NCBI RefSeq assembly: GCF_001552135.1
Contig: NZ_BCQP01000031.1
Span: 1-62,242 of the forward strand
Direction: 5' to 3'
From: Actinomadura chibensis NBRC 106107
GTDB taxonomy: Bacteria > Actinomycetota > Actinomycetes > Streptosporangiales > Streptosporangiaceae
DNA length: 62,242 nt
The notes below the pieces were generated by a model that saw only the letters and a program-made list of their open reading frames with translations, searched no databases and was not told the DNA's origin. Below, piece after piece: positions 33,269 to 41,606 of this stretch; the first letter of the stretch is position 1; every line of letters starts with the position of its first letter. The position numbers were made by a program, and so were the translations under genes.

Positions 33269-34482
33269 GCCGGCGCGTCCGCGTCCCGTCCCTGCTCGAC
33301 GACCCCGGGATCCGGCGCGCGAAGGCGCCGGAGCGGCGCTTCCTGTTCGCCGTCCCGCCCGTCGCCGCGCACGTCGAACCGCTCGCCGCGGTCGCCGCCG
33401 AACTGGCGAGGCGCGGCCACAAGGTCGCCTGGGCGGGGCACCGCCCGACCCTCGAACGGCTGCTGCGCCCCGGCGCCCGCCTCTTCACCGCCCTGGAGCG
33501 GGACTTCGAGGCCCGCCTGCCCGCCCTCCGCGACCGGCTGCTGGAACTGCGCGGGTACGCGGCCCTCCGCTTCCGGTGGGAGGAGTTCATCGTCCCGCTC
33601 GGGCACGCGATGATGCCGGGCGTCGAGAAGGCCGTCGACCGCTTCCGGCCGGACGTCGTCGTCGCGGACCAGATCGCGCTCGCCGCCCCGGTCGCGGCGC
33701 GGCTGCGCGAGATCCCGTGGGCGACGTCGGCGGCGACGTCCGCCGAGTTCACCCGCCCGCTCGCGCACGTGCCGAAGGTCGAGGAGTGGGTCCGCGAGCG
33801 CATCGCCGACCTCCAGCTCGACCACGGCATCGACGACCTGCTCGACCTGCGGTTCTCCGACCACCTCGTGCTGGTCTTCTCGACCGGCGCGCTGATCGGG
33901 GACGTGTCGTTCTTCCCCGACCACGTCGCGTTCGTCGGGCCCGTCCTCGGGCGACCGGCGCCGAGCGCGTTCCCCTGGGAGTGGCTGGACGGCCGTCCCG
34001 CCGTCCTCGTCGCCCTCGGCGCCGGGCCGGGCGGGGAGCGCTTCCACCGGGCCGCCGCCGACGCCGTCCGCGACCTGGACATCCAGGCGGTCGTCCTCGC
34101 GCCGCCGGGAACGGTGCCCGGCCCGCCGCCGAACGTCCTGGTGCAGGAGCACGTCCCGCGCCTCAGACTGCTGGAACGCCTCTCCGCCGTCGTCTGCGAC
34201 GGCGCGCACGACACGGTCTGCGAGGCCCTGGCGCACGGCCTCCCGCTGGTGACGGCCCCGATCCGGGACGACCAGCCGGTGATCGCCCGCCAGGTGGCGA
34301 CGGCGGGCGCGGGCGTCACGGTCCGCTACACCCGCGCCGACGCGGCCGAACTCCGCGCCGCCCTGACGGCCGTCCTTGCGGCCGACGGGCCGCACCGCAC
34401 CGCCGCCTCCCGCGTCCGCGACGCCATCGCCGCGTCCAGCGCTCCCACCGAGGCCGCCGACCGCCTGGAGAAACTGACCTGA
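33265..34482 (+). CDS. GT1/MGT-type glycosyltransferase
   Basis: 405 aa, GTG overlapping the ACP stop. GT-B fold of family 1: N-terminal FAVPPVAAHVEPLAAVAAELARRGHKVAWAGH with the catalytic-base His in AHVEP, and the C-terminal donor region QEHVPRLRLLERLSAVVCDGAHDTVCEALAHGLPLVTAPIRDDQPVIARQV. The usual HGGxGT of the donor site is here DGAHDT, an uncommon variant, while the distal DQ pair is kept. By position it would glycosylate the polyketide or lipid made by the three genes before it. The acceptor and sugar cannot be inferred. Last gene of the operon. Confidence 0.85.
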   Translation: MSRRVRVPSLLDDPGIRRAKAPERRFLFAVPPVAAHVEPLAAVAAELARRGHKVAWAGHRPTLERLLRPGARLFTALERDFEARLPALRDRLLELRGYAALRFRWEEFIVPLGHAMMPGVEKAVDRFRPDVVVADQIALAAPVAARLREIPWATSAATSAEFTRPLAHVPKVEEWVRERIADLQLDHGIDDLLDLRFSDHLVLVFSTGALIGDVSFFPDHVAFVGPVLGRPAPSAFPWEWLDGRPAVLVALGAGPGGERFHRAAADAVRDLDIQAVVLAPPGTVPGPPPNVLVQEHVPRLRLLERLSAVVCDGAHDTVCEALAHGLPLVTAPIRDDQPVIARQVATAGAGVTVRYTRADAAELRAALTAVLAADGPHRTAASRVRDAIAASSAPTEAADRLEKLT

Positions 34483-34543
34483 CGAAGGGCACGGGACGGA
34501 GAGTCCCTCCGCCGGCGGGCGCCCGGGGCGTATCGTGCCTTGC

Positions 34544-34915
34544 ATGTCTGGGAAGAAGATCAATCCGGTTTTCGTGCTGCTTTGTTTCGCGGGGCTGTTG
34601 ATCGTGGGATTCGCGCTGGTCGGCAGTACGGCGGCGGGGGCGAAGATCGACGAGTCGGACGCGGACAAGGGGGAGGTCCAGCTCCAGCTCGCCGCGATGC
34701 TCAATTACGCGATCGTCGGCGCGGCCCTTGTGCTGGCCGGGATCGGATTCCAGTTGACCGCCGGTCCGAAAACGCCGCCGCCTCTTCCCGGGCAGGCCCT
34801 TCCGTACGGGCAGGCGGGGCAGCCGCAATATCAGGCCCCGCAGCAGCAGCAACAGCAGCAGGCGCCGCCCGGGCGGCAATGGGGGCAGCAGCCGCAGGGG
34901 CCGCCGCCGTCCTGA
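34544..34915 (+). CDS. Small two-helix membrane protein with Gln/Pro-rich tail
   Basis: 123 aa from ATG 34544 (a GTG three codons upstream is also possible; neither has a strong ribosome site). Two hydrophobic helices (about 9-30 and 50-70) flank a short charged external loop (KIDESDADKGE). The tail is low complexity, with a run of seven Gln and Pro/Gly repeats. No family recognised. Its 62-bp distance from the glycosyltransferase leaves open whether it belongs to the synthase operon. Confidence 0.7.
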   Translation: MSGKKINPVFVLLCFAGLLIVGFALVGSTAAGAKIDESDADKGEVQLQLAAMLNYAIVGAALVLAGIGFQLTAGPKTPPPLPGQALPYGQAGQPQYQAPQQQQQQQAPPGRQWGQQPQGPPPS

Positions 34916-35569
34916 TCAGGACGTGAGCGCGCCGAAAAGGCGGCGCGCGTTTCGCACCGTGGCGTCGAACGACGCCTCCGTGATCGCCTTCGTCATGAAA
35001 TGGCACGTCCAGGTGACGAGGAAGGTGCCGACGATGAGCACGGGCGCCCATGTCCAGGTGAGCTGGACGACGATCCGCTCAAGCGCCGCGTGCGGGGCGA
35101 CGACCGGTTCCCAGCTGTTGAGGCGGGCCCAGCGGCCGAGGAAGATGCCGATGGCGCAGACGGCGTGGGCCGCGATGGTCGCGCGTCCCTGCCACGCGCC
35201 CAGGCCGATGCGGGAGAGGTGGCGCAGGGCGGCGCCGAGTGCCAGGTAGTAGGCCAGGAATCCCGAGCCTATGAGCAGCGCGTAGACGGGCAGGACGGCG
35301 GTCACGACGGGGCCGCCCTGGTCGGACAGGATGATGTCGCCCCGCAGGTGGACGAGGTCGGTGACCACGTACGGCGCGTTCGGCAGGAAGAGCACGAACA
35401 GCACGAGCCCGGCCCACCAGAACGGCGAGCGCGAAAGGCGCCGTCCGCGGAAGAGGACCCAGGCGAGGGCGACCGGTATCCAGGCAAGAAGGGTGTTCCA
35501 GCCCATCCACCAGATGTCGCGGCGGAGGACGTCGACCAGATTCGGCGCCACCTGCTCCAGAGTCCCCAT
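34916..35569 (-). CDS. DUF1361 multi-pass membrane protein
   Basis: 217 aa from ATG 35569. Six or so membrane helices with the DUF1361 signatures WNTLLAWIPVALAW, LPNAPYVVTDLVHL, a middle helix pair with a conserved Tyr-rich segment (GSGFLAYYLALG) and LGRWARLNSWE followed by a long helix (LIVGTFLVTWTCHFM). The family is widespread in Firmicutes and Actinobacteria with no assigned function. It starts five bases downstream of the stop of the HerA-type ATPase gene and is probably co-transcribed with it. Confidence 0.85.
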   Translation of the reverse strand: MGTLEQVAPNLVDVLRRDIWWMGWNTLLAWIPVALAWVLFRGRRLSRSPFWWAGLVLFVLFLPNAPYVVTDLVHLRGDIILSDQGGPVVTAVLPVYALLIGSGFLAYYLALGAALRHLSRIGLGAWQGRATIAAHAVCAIGIFLGRWARLNSWEPVVAPHAALERIVVQLTWTWAPVLIVGTFLVTWTCHFMTKAITEASFDATVRNARRLFGALTS

Positions 35570-35574
35570 GCTTT

Positions 35575-38310
35575 CTATGATGCATGAGCGCCGTCTTCGG
35601 GGGCCGTGACGTAGGAGGCGAGGAGGCCGTCGCTGAATCCGAGCGGGGACGTCGCCTCGCGGAATCGGTCGGGCCAATCCGGGTCGGTGCGGACGGCGCC
35701 CACGGCCGTTTCGATCGCCGACGGGCCGCCTCCCCAAAGGGCGGTGATGCGGGTCTCGGTGTCGCGCTGGTCGCGTTCCCACCATGCGGTGACGTGCTTG
35801 AGTTGCTCGGCGAGAGTTCCGCCGGGAATGGCCTTGCCGTAGCGGGACGCCCATTCGTCGCTCAGCGGATGCCGTCCCGCGTCCGGTGTCGTCCGATGCG
35901 CCCGCTGGAGTTCTTCCAGGACGAGGCACCACCGATACGGCGCGGCGAAGAATTCGGTCTCGTCGCCCTCGCAATGGCGTCCCCGAAGGGCGGCGGCGAG
36001 ATGGACGGCCAAGGCGACGGGCCCGCCGCGCGCCTTCACCGCGGCGTCCACCGCGTGCGAGACGGCGCAATCGTGAAGGCGCGCGGAAAGGCCGTCCAGC
36101 GCGAAACGCGGGACGCCCCAGCCCGTGAGGTGCGAGGCGGCGGCCAGCTCCGCCCACAGGACGAGGTCCGGCCGCGCCGCCACCGTCCGCTGGGCGGCGC
36201 GCATGTCGCGCAGCGTGCAGGGGGAGTCGCGGCAGTCGGTCCCGCATGTGGAACTCCGCGGGCTCACGAGCGAGCGGGGCGAGGCGACCGGCGCCGACGT
36301 CTCCAGGTGCGACCCGTCCGGCATGCGGACGAGGTGCGGGAAGTCCATGCCGTCGGCGAACACCGCGCCCTCGCCCGGCGTGAGCGTGACGAGGAACTGC
36401 GACTGCGCATCGGTGATGTTCATGGTGGCGCCGACCGCGTCCCGGTCGTCCCGCGCGGGCAGCCGGTGGACGATCTTCACCGCGGTGTTCTTGATCACGT
36501 CCGGGACGAGCTTCGAGGGGATCTGCTCCGCGACGATCAGCCCCTCCCCGTACGCGCGGATCTCCGCGAGCAGGCTCGCGAACGTCTCCACGGCGTGCGA
36601 GGCGGGCCCGGCCTGCTCGCTGCGCCGCAGCAGCCGGTGCGCCTCCTCGAACACGCTCAGATGGCGCAGCCCGGGCGCGGCGCCCGCGCGCTGCCGCATC
36701 CGCAGGTGCTCGACGAGCCGGACCAGCACCGTCCCCATCAGGAACGCCTTGTCGCGGTCGTCGCCGACGTCCTCGATCTCCAGGACGACGTTGCGGGCGA
36801 GCAGCGCGTCGAAGTCGATCGGGTGCCCGCCCTCGAAGAACCGGCCGGTGGTGCCGAGCCGCAGGCTGGACAGCCGGACGCGGATGAACCCGCGCACGTT
36901 GTCGGTGATCTCCTGGCCGTAGCCGATCTGGTCGACGACCCGCTCGGCGGCGTCCTGGAGGTCGGCGAGCGTCGGGTAGCGCGGCTCGGCCCCCGGCCGG
37001 ACGGGCTCGCCGAGCGCGAGGTCCCAGCCGAGGTGCTCGTAGCAGCGGGTCAGCGCCGCCGACAGGACCTGCGGGAACGGCTCGTCGGCGTCGAACGCGG
37101 CGAGGAACAGCGCGCGGACGAGGTCGGCGTGCGTCTGCAGCGGGAACGGGCGGCCGTCCGGTCCGGCGGCCGGTTCGAGCGGGTTGATCCCGGCGGCGAT
37201 CGCCTCGGTGTCGCCGGGGCGGATCGTGACGACCTCGGCGTCCGGGAGCCGCGCCGCCATCAGCCGGTACTCCGCCTTCGCCGGCTCGACGACCAGCCAC
37301 GGCAGCCCCGCCCGCGACGCCTCCGCCAGCAGCGACCGGACGGTCTGCGACTTGCCCGCGCCCGTCGCGCCGCACACGAACGTGTGCCGGTTCAGACTGG
37401 ACAGCGGCAGCGACAGCGGCCCGACGTCGCGCCGGTTCCGGTCGAGGACGCGGCCGAGCGGCACCCCGCCGTCCGGCGACTCGGGCGTCACGTCGAACTC
37501 CGGCCGCATCGCGAACCGGACCCCGGGGACCTCCCGCGCGGGCGTGCGGGCGAGCGCCGCCACCAGGGGCGTGCCCGCCTCGAACGGGCCGGGCGCGCCC
37601 GGGACCAGCGCGTACGGCAGGCGGCCCAGGTCCGCCGACGCGCACACGAGCGCCGCGACCCGGGCGGCGGCGCGCGGCGTCTCCGCGCCCGCCATCAGAT
37701 GCACCCGCCACAGCCCGGACGTCGCGGCCCGGCGCAGCTCGCGGTGCCGCCGTCCCAGCCGGTCGGCCGCGACCGACTCCTCGGGCGACAGCTCCGCCAT
37801 CGACCGGGCGCGCCGCTCCGCGTCGGCCTGGTCGTCGGCGAGCCGCCCGGCCTCGGCCGGGTCGACGGGCTCGGCGACGAGCAGCCACGCGAACGGCCGC
37901 GTCCACACCGCGAGGAGGCCGTCCTCCAGGGACGGGCGCGCGGGCTCGGCGGGCGCGTCGTCGTCGGCGAGCAGGCCGTCCGCGATGGCGCCGACGCCGA
38001 CCCAGTGGGGCATCGCGTCCCGGGCGAGGCCGTCCGGGAGCAGCACGCCGCGTCCGCCCGCCGGGAGGGCGAGGGTCGCGGACCGCCCGTCGTGGTCGGC
38101 GAGCAGGCCGTCGCCGCCGACGAACACCTCGGTCGGGCCGGACGGCAGGGCGCGCCGCCAGCCGACGAGGACCGGCTCCGCGCCCGCGTGGTAGGCGGAG
38201 ACGAGCGCGGCCACGCGCTGGTCGTGCCCTTCGTCGCGGCCGTCCGCCGCGTCCGGCCGCGGGACTTCGAGGAGGCGGCAGACCGGCAGGCCGCGCACCG
38301 CGTCCCACAC
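35575..38310 (-). CDS. HerA/VirB4-type P-loop ATPase (DUF87-like)
   Basis: 911 aa from GTG 38310, one base after the stop of the preceding gene. The N-terminal 270 residues carry a HAS-barrel-like region and a helical stretch. The motor domain has Walker A FVCGATGAGKSQT (Lys near 319) with the following WLVVEPAKAEYR, and Walker B LSVFEEAHRLLRR (near 555), then QIPSKLVPDVIKNTAVKIVHRLPARDDRDAV, all HerA/TraG hallmarks. Hexameric HerA proteins pump DNA and pair with nucleases in repair or defence. The C-terminal 210 residues after GEGAVFADGMDFPHLVRM are unique and contain four Cys in a short span. No nuclease gene is adjacent; the partner may be the 317-aa protein upstream. Confidence 0.85.
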   Translation of the reverse strand: MWDAVRGLPVCRLLEVPRPDAADGRDEGHDQRVAALVSAYHAGAEPVLVGWRRALPSGPTEVFVGGDGLLADHDGRSATLALPAGGRGVLLPDGLARDAMPHWVGVGAIADGLLADDDAPAEPARPSLEDGLLAVWTRPFAWLLVAEPVDPAEAGRLADDQADAERRARSMAELSPEESVAADRLGRRHRELRRAATSGLWRVHLMAGAETPRAAARVAALVCASADLGRLPYALVPGAPGPFEAGTPLVAALARTPAREVPGVRFAMRPEFDVTPESPDGGVPLGRVLDRNRRDVGPLSLPLSSLNRHTFVCGATGAGKSQTVRSLLAEASRAGLPWLVVEPAKAEYRLMAARLPDAEVVTIRPGDTEAIAAGINPLEPAAGPDGRPFPLQTHADLVRALFLAAFDADEPFPQVLSAALTRCYEHLGWDLALGEPVRPGAEPRYPTLADLQDAAERVVDQIGYGQEITDNVRGFIRVRLSSLRLGTTGRFFEGGHPIDFDALLARNVVLEIEDVGDDRDKAFLMGTVLVRLVEHLRMRQRAGAAPGLRHLSVFEEAHRLLRRSEQAGPASHAVETFASLLAEIRAYGEGLIVAEQIPSKLVPDVIKNTAVKIVHRLPARDDRDAVGATMNITDAQSQFLVTLTPGEGAVFADGMDFPHLVRMPDGSHLETSAPVASPRSLVSPRSSTCGTDCRDSPCTLRDMRAAQRTVAARPDLVLWAELAAASHLTGWGVPRFALDGLSARLHDCAVSHAVDAAVKARGGPVALAVHLAAALRGRHCEGDETEFFAAPYRWCLVLEELQRAHRTTPDAGRHPLSDEWASRYGKAIPGGTLAEQLKHVTAWWERDQRDTETRITALWGGGPSAIETAVGAVRTDPDWPDRFREATSPLGFSDGLLASYVTAPEDGAHAS

Positions 38311-38311
38311 G

Positions 38312-39265
38312 TCAGGCGTCCCGTCCCTCGTCGATCACCATCCAGTCGTCCTCGCCGAGGCCCGTTCCGGGGTTGCGGCGGTCGGTGGCGGACAGGGTGA
38401 AGTCGCGGCCGGTGGCCTCCTCCCAGCGGCACGCCCAGGCGTGCAGCGCCGGGGCGTCGTGCTGCACGTCCCGGAGGCGCGCGGCGAGGTCGTCGCCCGC
38501 GAACTGGAACTCGTACGCGTCGGGATCGCGGGCGAGGTCGAGCTTGTAGAGGCTGTCGAAGAACGGCTTGGCGGGTTTCGGGCCGTCCTGCGAGAAACCG
38601 GCGGAGCGGTATTTCGCGACGGCGTTGTCGGCCCGGCGGATCCGCTCGTCGTCCGACGCGCCCCGGTGCTGCTGGATGACCCTCGACCGCAGTTCGCCCT
38701 CGGTCTGCGGAAACCATTTCTTCGGGTCCTGCGTGCAGAAGTCCGCGCCCGGGCCCTGCAGCCGGACGTCGGCGCCGGCGATGCCCTCCGCCGCGAGCGC
38801 GTCCCGCAGCTCGTCGACGCACCGTGTCCACTGCTCGGGACGCATTCCGAGCGGCGCGCGGCGGGCCCGCATGTCCCACGCCCGCTCGGGGGTGACGTCG
38901 GCGAAACCGAATTCGCGCGCGGAGAACGTGTACCCGGACTGGTCCGCCGTGACGGGGAAGAGCGCCCGGTCGGACGCGCCGCCGCCGCCCGGCCCGGGAG
39001 CACGGGACGCGGCCGAGACCACGAACCATTCCTCCCTCTCGCCGGACGACGCCTCGTCCGGACGGTCGCGGCCCGCCGCCCGCCTTTCCGCGCGCCTTTC
39101 CGCCCGGCTCTCCGCCCGGCTCTCCGCCCGGCTCTCCGCGCGGCTTTCCGTCCGGGACGGGCCGCCCTCGGCGCCGGGACGATCCGGCGGCGGCGCGGGC
39201 GGACGCTCGGCGGGCTCCGCCGGACGGTCGGTCTTCTCCGTGTTGCCGTCCCGGTCCAAGGTCAT
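38312..39265 (-). CDS. Hypothetical protein upstream of the HerA-type ATPase
   Basis: 317 aa. The first 100 residues are disordered (Pro/Glu/Arg-rich) and contain a short tandem repeat, ESRA repeated four times then RRAE. Residues 105-310 appear globular with a Trp-rich pattern (EEWFVVSAA, WDMRARRAPLGMRPEQWTRCVDELRDAL, DPKKWFPQTEGELRSRVIQQHRG, FDSLYKLDLARDPDAYEF). No family recognised. It is coupled directly to the ATPase gene (one-base gap), so the two proteins likely work together. Divergent from the 716-aa membrane protein across 180 bp. Confidence 0.8.
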   Translation of the reverse strand: MTLDRDGNTEKTDRPAEPAERPPAPPPDRPGAEGGPSRTESRAESRAESRAESRAERRAERRAAGRDRPDEASSGEREEWFVVSAASRAPGPGGGGASDRALFPVTADQSGYTFSAREFGFADVTPERAWDMRARRAPLGMRPEQWTRCVDELRDALAAEGIAGADVRLQGPGADFCTQDPKKWFPQTEGELRSRVIQQHRGASDDERIRRADNAVAKYRSAGFSQDGPKPAKPFFDSLYKLDLARDPDAYEFQFAGDDLAARLRDVQHDAPALHAWACRWEEATGRDFTLSATDRRNPGTGLGEDDWMVIDEGRDA

Positions 39266-39445
39266 GGTCGGTCAGGTTATTGAGCAAGGCGTCCGAGGGG
39301 AAGGTCGAAACCGCATGGACGGCCTGACAAGTCCGATGTCAATCTGCTTGGGTGGTTCGCGCATCGCCGCGCAGTGCGCGCCGCCGCGCATGTCCCCGCG
39401 AGCGTGACGATCGAGACGGCACCCGAACAGAACGGAGCTCACGTC

Positions 39446-41596
39446 GTGAGGGGTGACCCGGTCGATCCCGCCGCGCCGCGGGCCCGCCGCGAGCGCCTGT
39501 TCAGCCCCGAGCCGCGCCTCGGCTGGGTGTTCCGCGACCGCTTCTGGTTCCTGCGCCCCTTCCCCGACGCCCCGCCGCACAGGCGGGCGCTGCCGGAGTA
39601 CCTCGCCCGCCGCGCCGCCGACACCGAGCGGCTCGCCCGGCGGCGGCTGCGCCGGACGCTCCCCGCGAGCCTCGCCGCCGCCGTCCTCGCGCTGGTCGCG
39701 GCGTTCGGGGCCGCCGCGTCCGCGGTCCCGGACGCGGTCGCGCTCGGGGCGCTGCTGCTCGGCGTCCTCGTCGCCGCGCCCGGCGCGGCGCTGACGGCGC
39801 TCGCCGTCCGGCGGCGGGAGGGCGCGCGGCGGGCCCACGAGCTGGCTCAGCGGCAGAACGCCGACGGCTACCAGGAGGAGGCGAACCGCTGGCAGGCACG
39901 CAGGCACGCGCACGAGACCGCCGAACGCGCCCGGCTGGACGGCCTCCCCGAATGGGGCGTGGCGCCGCATCCGTCCCGCCGCCTGGACGTCTTCGGCGGG
40001 ACGCTCTGGGCCTGGGAGGCGCTCCTCACCACGTACGGGACGTCGGCCCTCGCCGTCCAGCCGCTGCTCGTGCTGGACCTGTCGCGCGAGGTCGTCAGCC
40101 GCGAACTGGTCGACCTGGCCCGCGCGACCCGGATGGAGGTGGACGCGCAGCTCCTGCCGAGCCGCCAGGCGTCGTCCAGCCTGCTGTCCGACCTGTCCCC
40201 GCAGGACCTCGTGGACGCGATCGTCGAGTCGATGCACGGCGGCAACCCCGACGACTCCCGCGCCGAACGCAGCATGGACGGCCGCATCCTGAGCAAGGTG
40301 TGCGACGCGCTCGGCGACCGCGTCACCCTCGGCCGGATCGCGGCGGCGCTGCGGGCGCTGATGGGCGAGCCCGACGACGGCGACGCGCTGACCCGCGACG
40401 AGCGCCGCCGCATCGCCGCCGACCTCTTCAGCGTCGAGTACCGGCGGCAGGCGCACGCGAACCTGTCGCGGATCGAGTCCTACGTCCATCCGCTGGAGAA
40501 CCTCGGCACCGAGCCGTCGCGGGCGGGCACCGGCTACCTGACCTGCGTCGCCCTGGACAGCCAGGCGCGCAACGTCCGGTCCGAGCTGCTCACCGACCTG
40601 ATCGTGCAGTGGGTGACGCACCGGGTCACCGCGTCCCGGGACGCGACGCCCGCCGTGCTCGTCGCCGGGGCCGACGAGCTCGCCCGCCGCCACCTGGAGC
40701 GCCTCTCGGACGCGTGCGAGCGGCGCGGCGTCCCGCTGACCCTGCTGTTCCGGCGGCTGCGCGAGACGTCCGCCGAGATGATCGGCGGCGGCGCCGTCGC
40801 GTTCATGCGGCTCGGCAACCACGAGGACGCCACCCGCGCCGCCGACTTCATCGGACGCGACCACCGGTTCGTCCTGTCGCAGATCACGAAGAACGTCGGC
40901 GGGAACGAGTCGCACACGACCACCGGCACGGAGGGCGAGTCCGACTCCGAGACGACGAGCACGGGGCAGACGACCGGGACGTCCAGCAACTGGGGGACGA
41001 GCCGGTCGTCCGGCAGCGGCTACTCGGGCGGCGAGATGTTCGGGCTGTTCCCCGACCGGTCGACGTCCTACCAGCGCGGAAGCAACCAGGGCGGTTCCAC
41101 CAACACGAGCTACACCGAGGGGACGGCGACGTCCACGTCGCGGAACTGGTCGGCCGCCTACGCCTACGCGGAAGGCACCAACTGGAGCGACGCCGACACC
41201 ACGCAGCGCGTCTACGAGTACGCGGTCGAGCCCGTCACCCTCCAGCACCTCCCGGACCACGCGCTGCTCCTCGTCGAGTCCGCGCCCGGCGGCGGACGCA
41301 CCCTCACGGCCGTCGAATGCGACCCGGCGATCATCACGCTGGAGCGCGTCAGCACCGCCCCGCTGCCGGACGCGCCGCGCCCCGCGATCGCCGCGCCCGG
41401 CGCCGCCCCCGAGGTGGCCCGGCCCGCCGCGCCGCGGTGGGCCGCGCCGTCCGACAGGCAGTGGGCCGCGCCGCCCTCCCCGCCCCCGCCGCGTCCGCCG
41501 CTGACGACCGAGCAGGGGCCGCCGCCCGGCTACCGGTCCGGCCCGCGCCCGCCCGCGGACGGCGGCCCGCCGCCGCTGTTCGGCGGCGGCGCCTGA
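39446..41596 (+). CDS. HerA/TraG-like membrane protein lacking Walker A, with Ser/Thr/Gly-rich segment
   Basis: 716 aa from GTG 39446 (ACGGAG eight bases upstream). Residues 60-115 hold two membrane helices. Residues 190-470 resemble the core of a TraG/HerA ATPase without a P-loop: PLLVLDLSREVVSREL, RILSKVCDALGDRVTLGRIAAALRALMG, YLTCVALDSQARNVRSELLTDLIVQWVT and a Walker-B-like AVLVAGADEL. Next come FLSQITKNVG and a low-complexity stretch (about 490-570) of TTGTEGES, TTSTGQTTGTSSNW, GSNQGGSTNTSYTEGT type. A Pro-rich tail ends the protein. Together with the divergent HerA gene this suggests a complex with one active and one inactive ATPase-like subunit, which is inference. Confidence 0.75.
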   Translation: MRGDPVDPAAPRARRERLFSPEPRLGWVFRDRFWFLRPFPDAPPHRRALPEYLARRAADTERLARRRLRRTLPASLAAAVLALVAAFGAAASAVPDAVALGALLLGVLVAAPGAALTALAVRRREGARRAHELAQRQNADGYQEEANRWQARRHAHETAERARLDGLPEWGVAPHPSRRLDVFGGTLWAWEALLTTYGTSALAVQPLLVLDLSREVVSRELVDLARATRMEVDAQLLPSRQASSSLLSDLSPQDLVDAIVESMHGGNPDDSRAERSMDGRILSKVCDALGDRVTLGRIAAALRALMGEPDDGDALTRDERRRIAADLFSVEYRRQAHANLSRIESYVHPLENLGTEPSRAGTGYLTCVALDSQARNVRSELLTDLIVQWVTHRVTASRDATPAVLVAGADELARRHLERLSDACERRGVPLTLLFRRLRETSAEMIGGGAVAFMRLGNHEDATRAADFIGRDHRFVLSQITKNVGGNESHTTTGTEGESDSETTSTGQTTGTSSNWGTSRSSGSGYSGGEMFGLFPDRSTSYQRGSNQGGSTNTSYTEGTATSTSRNWSAAYAYAEGTNWSDADTTQRVYEYAVEPVTLQHLPDHALLLVESAPGGGRTLTAVECDPAIITLERVSTAPLPDAPRPAIAAPGAAPEVARPAAPRWAAPSDRQWAAPPSPPPPRPPLTTEQGPPPGYRSGPRPPADGGPPPLFGGGA

Positions 41597-41606
41597 CCCC
41601 GTCGGC

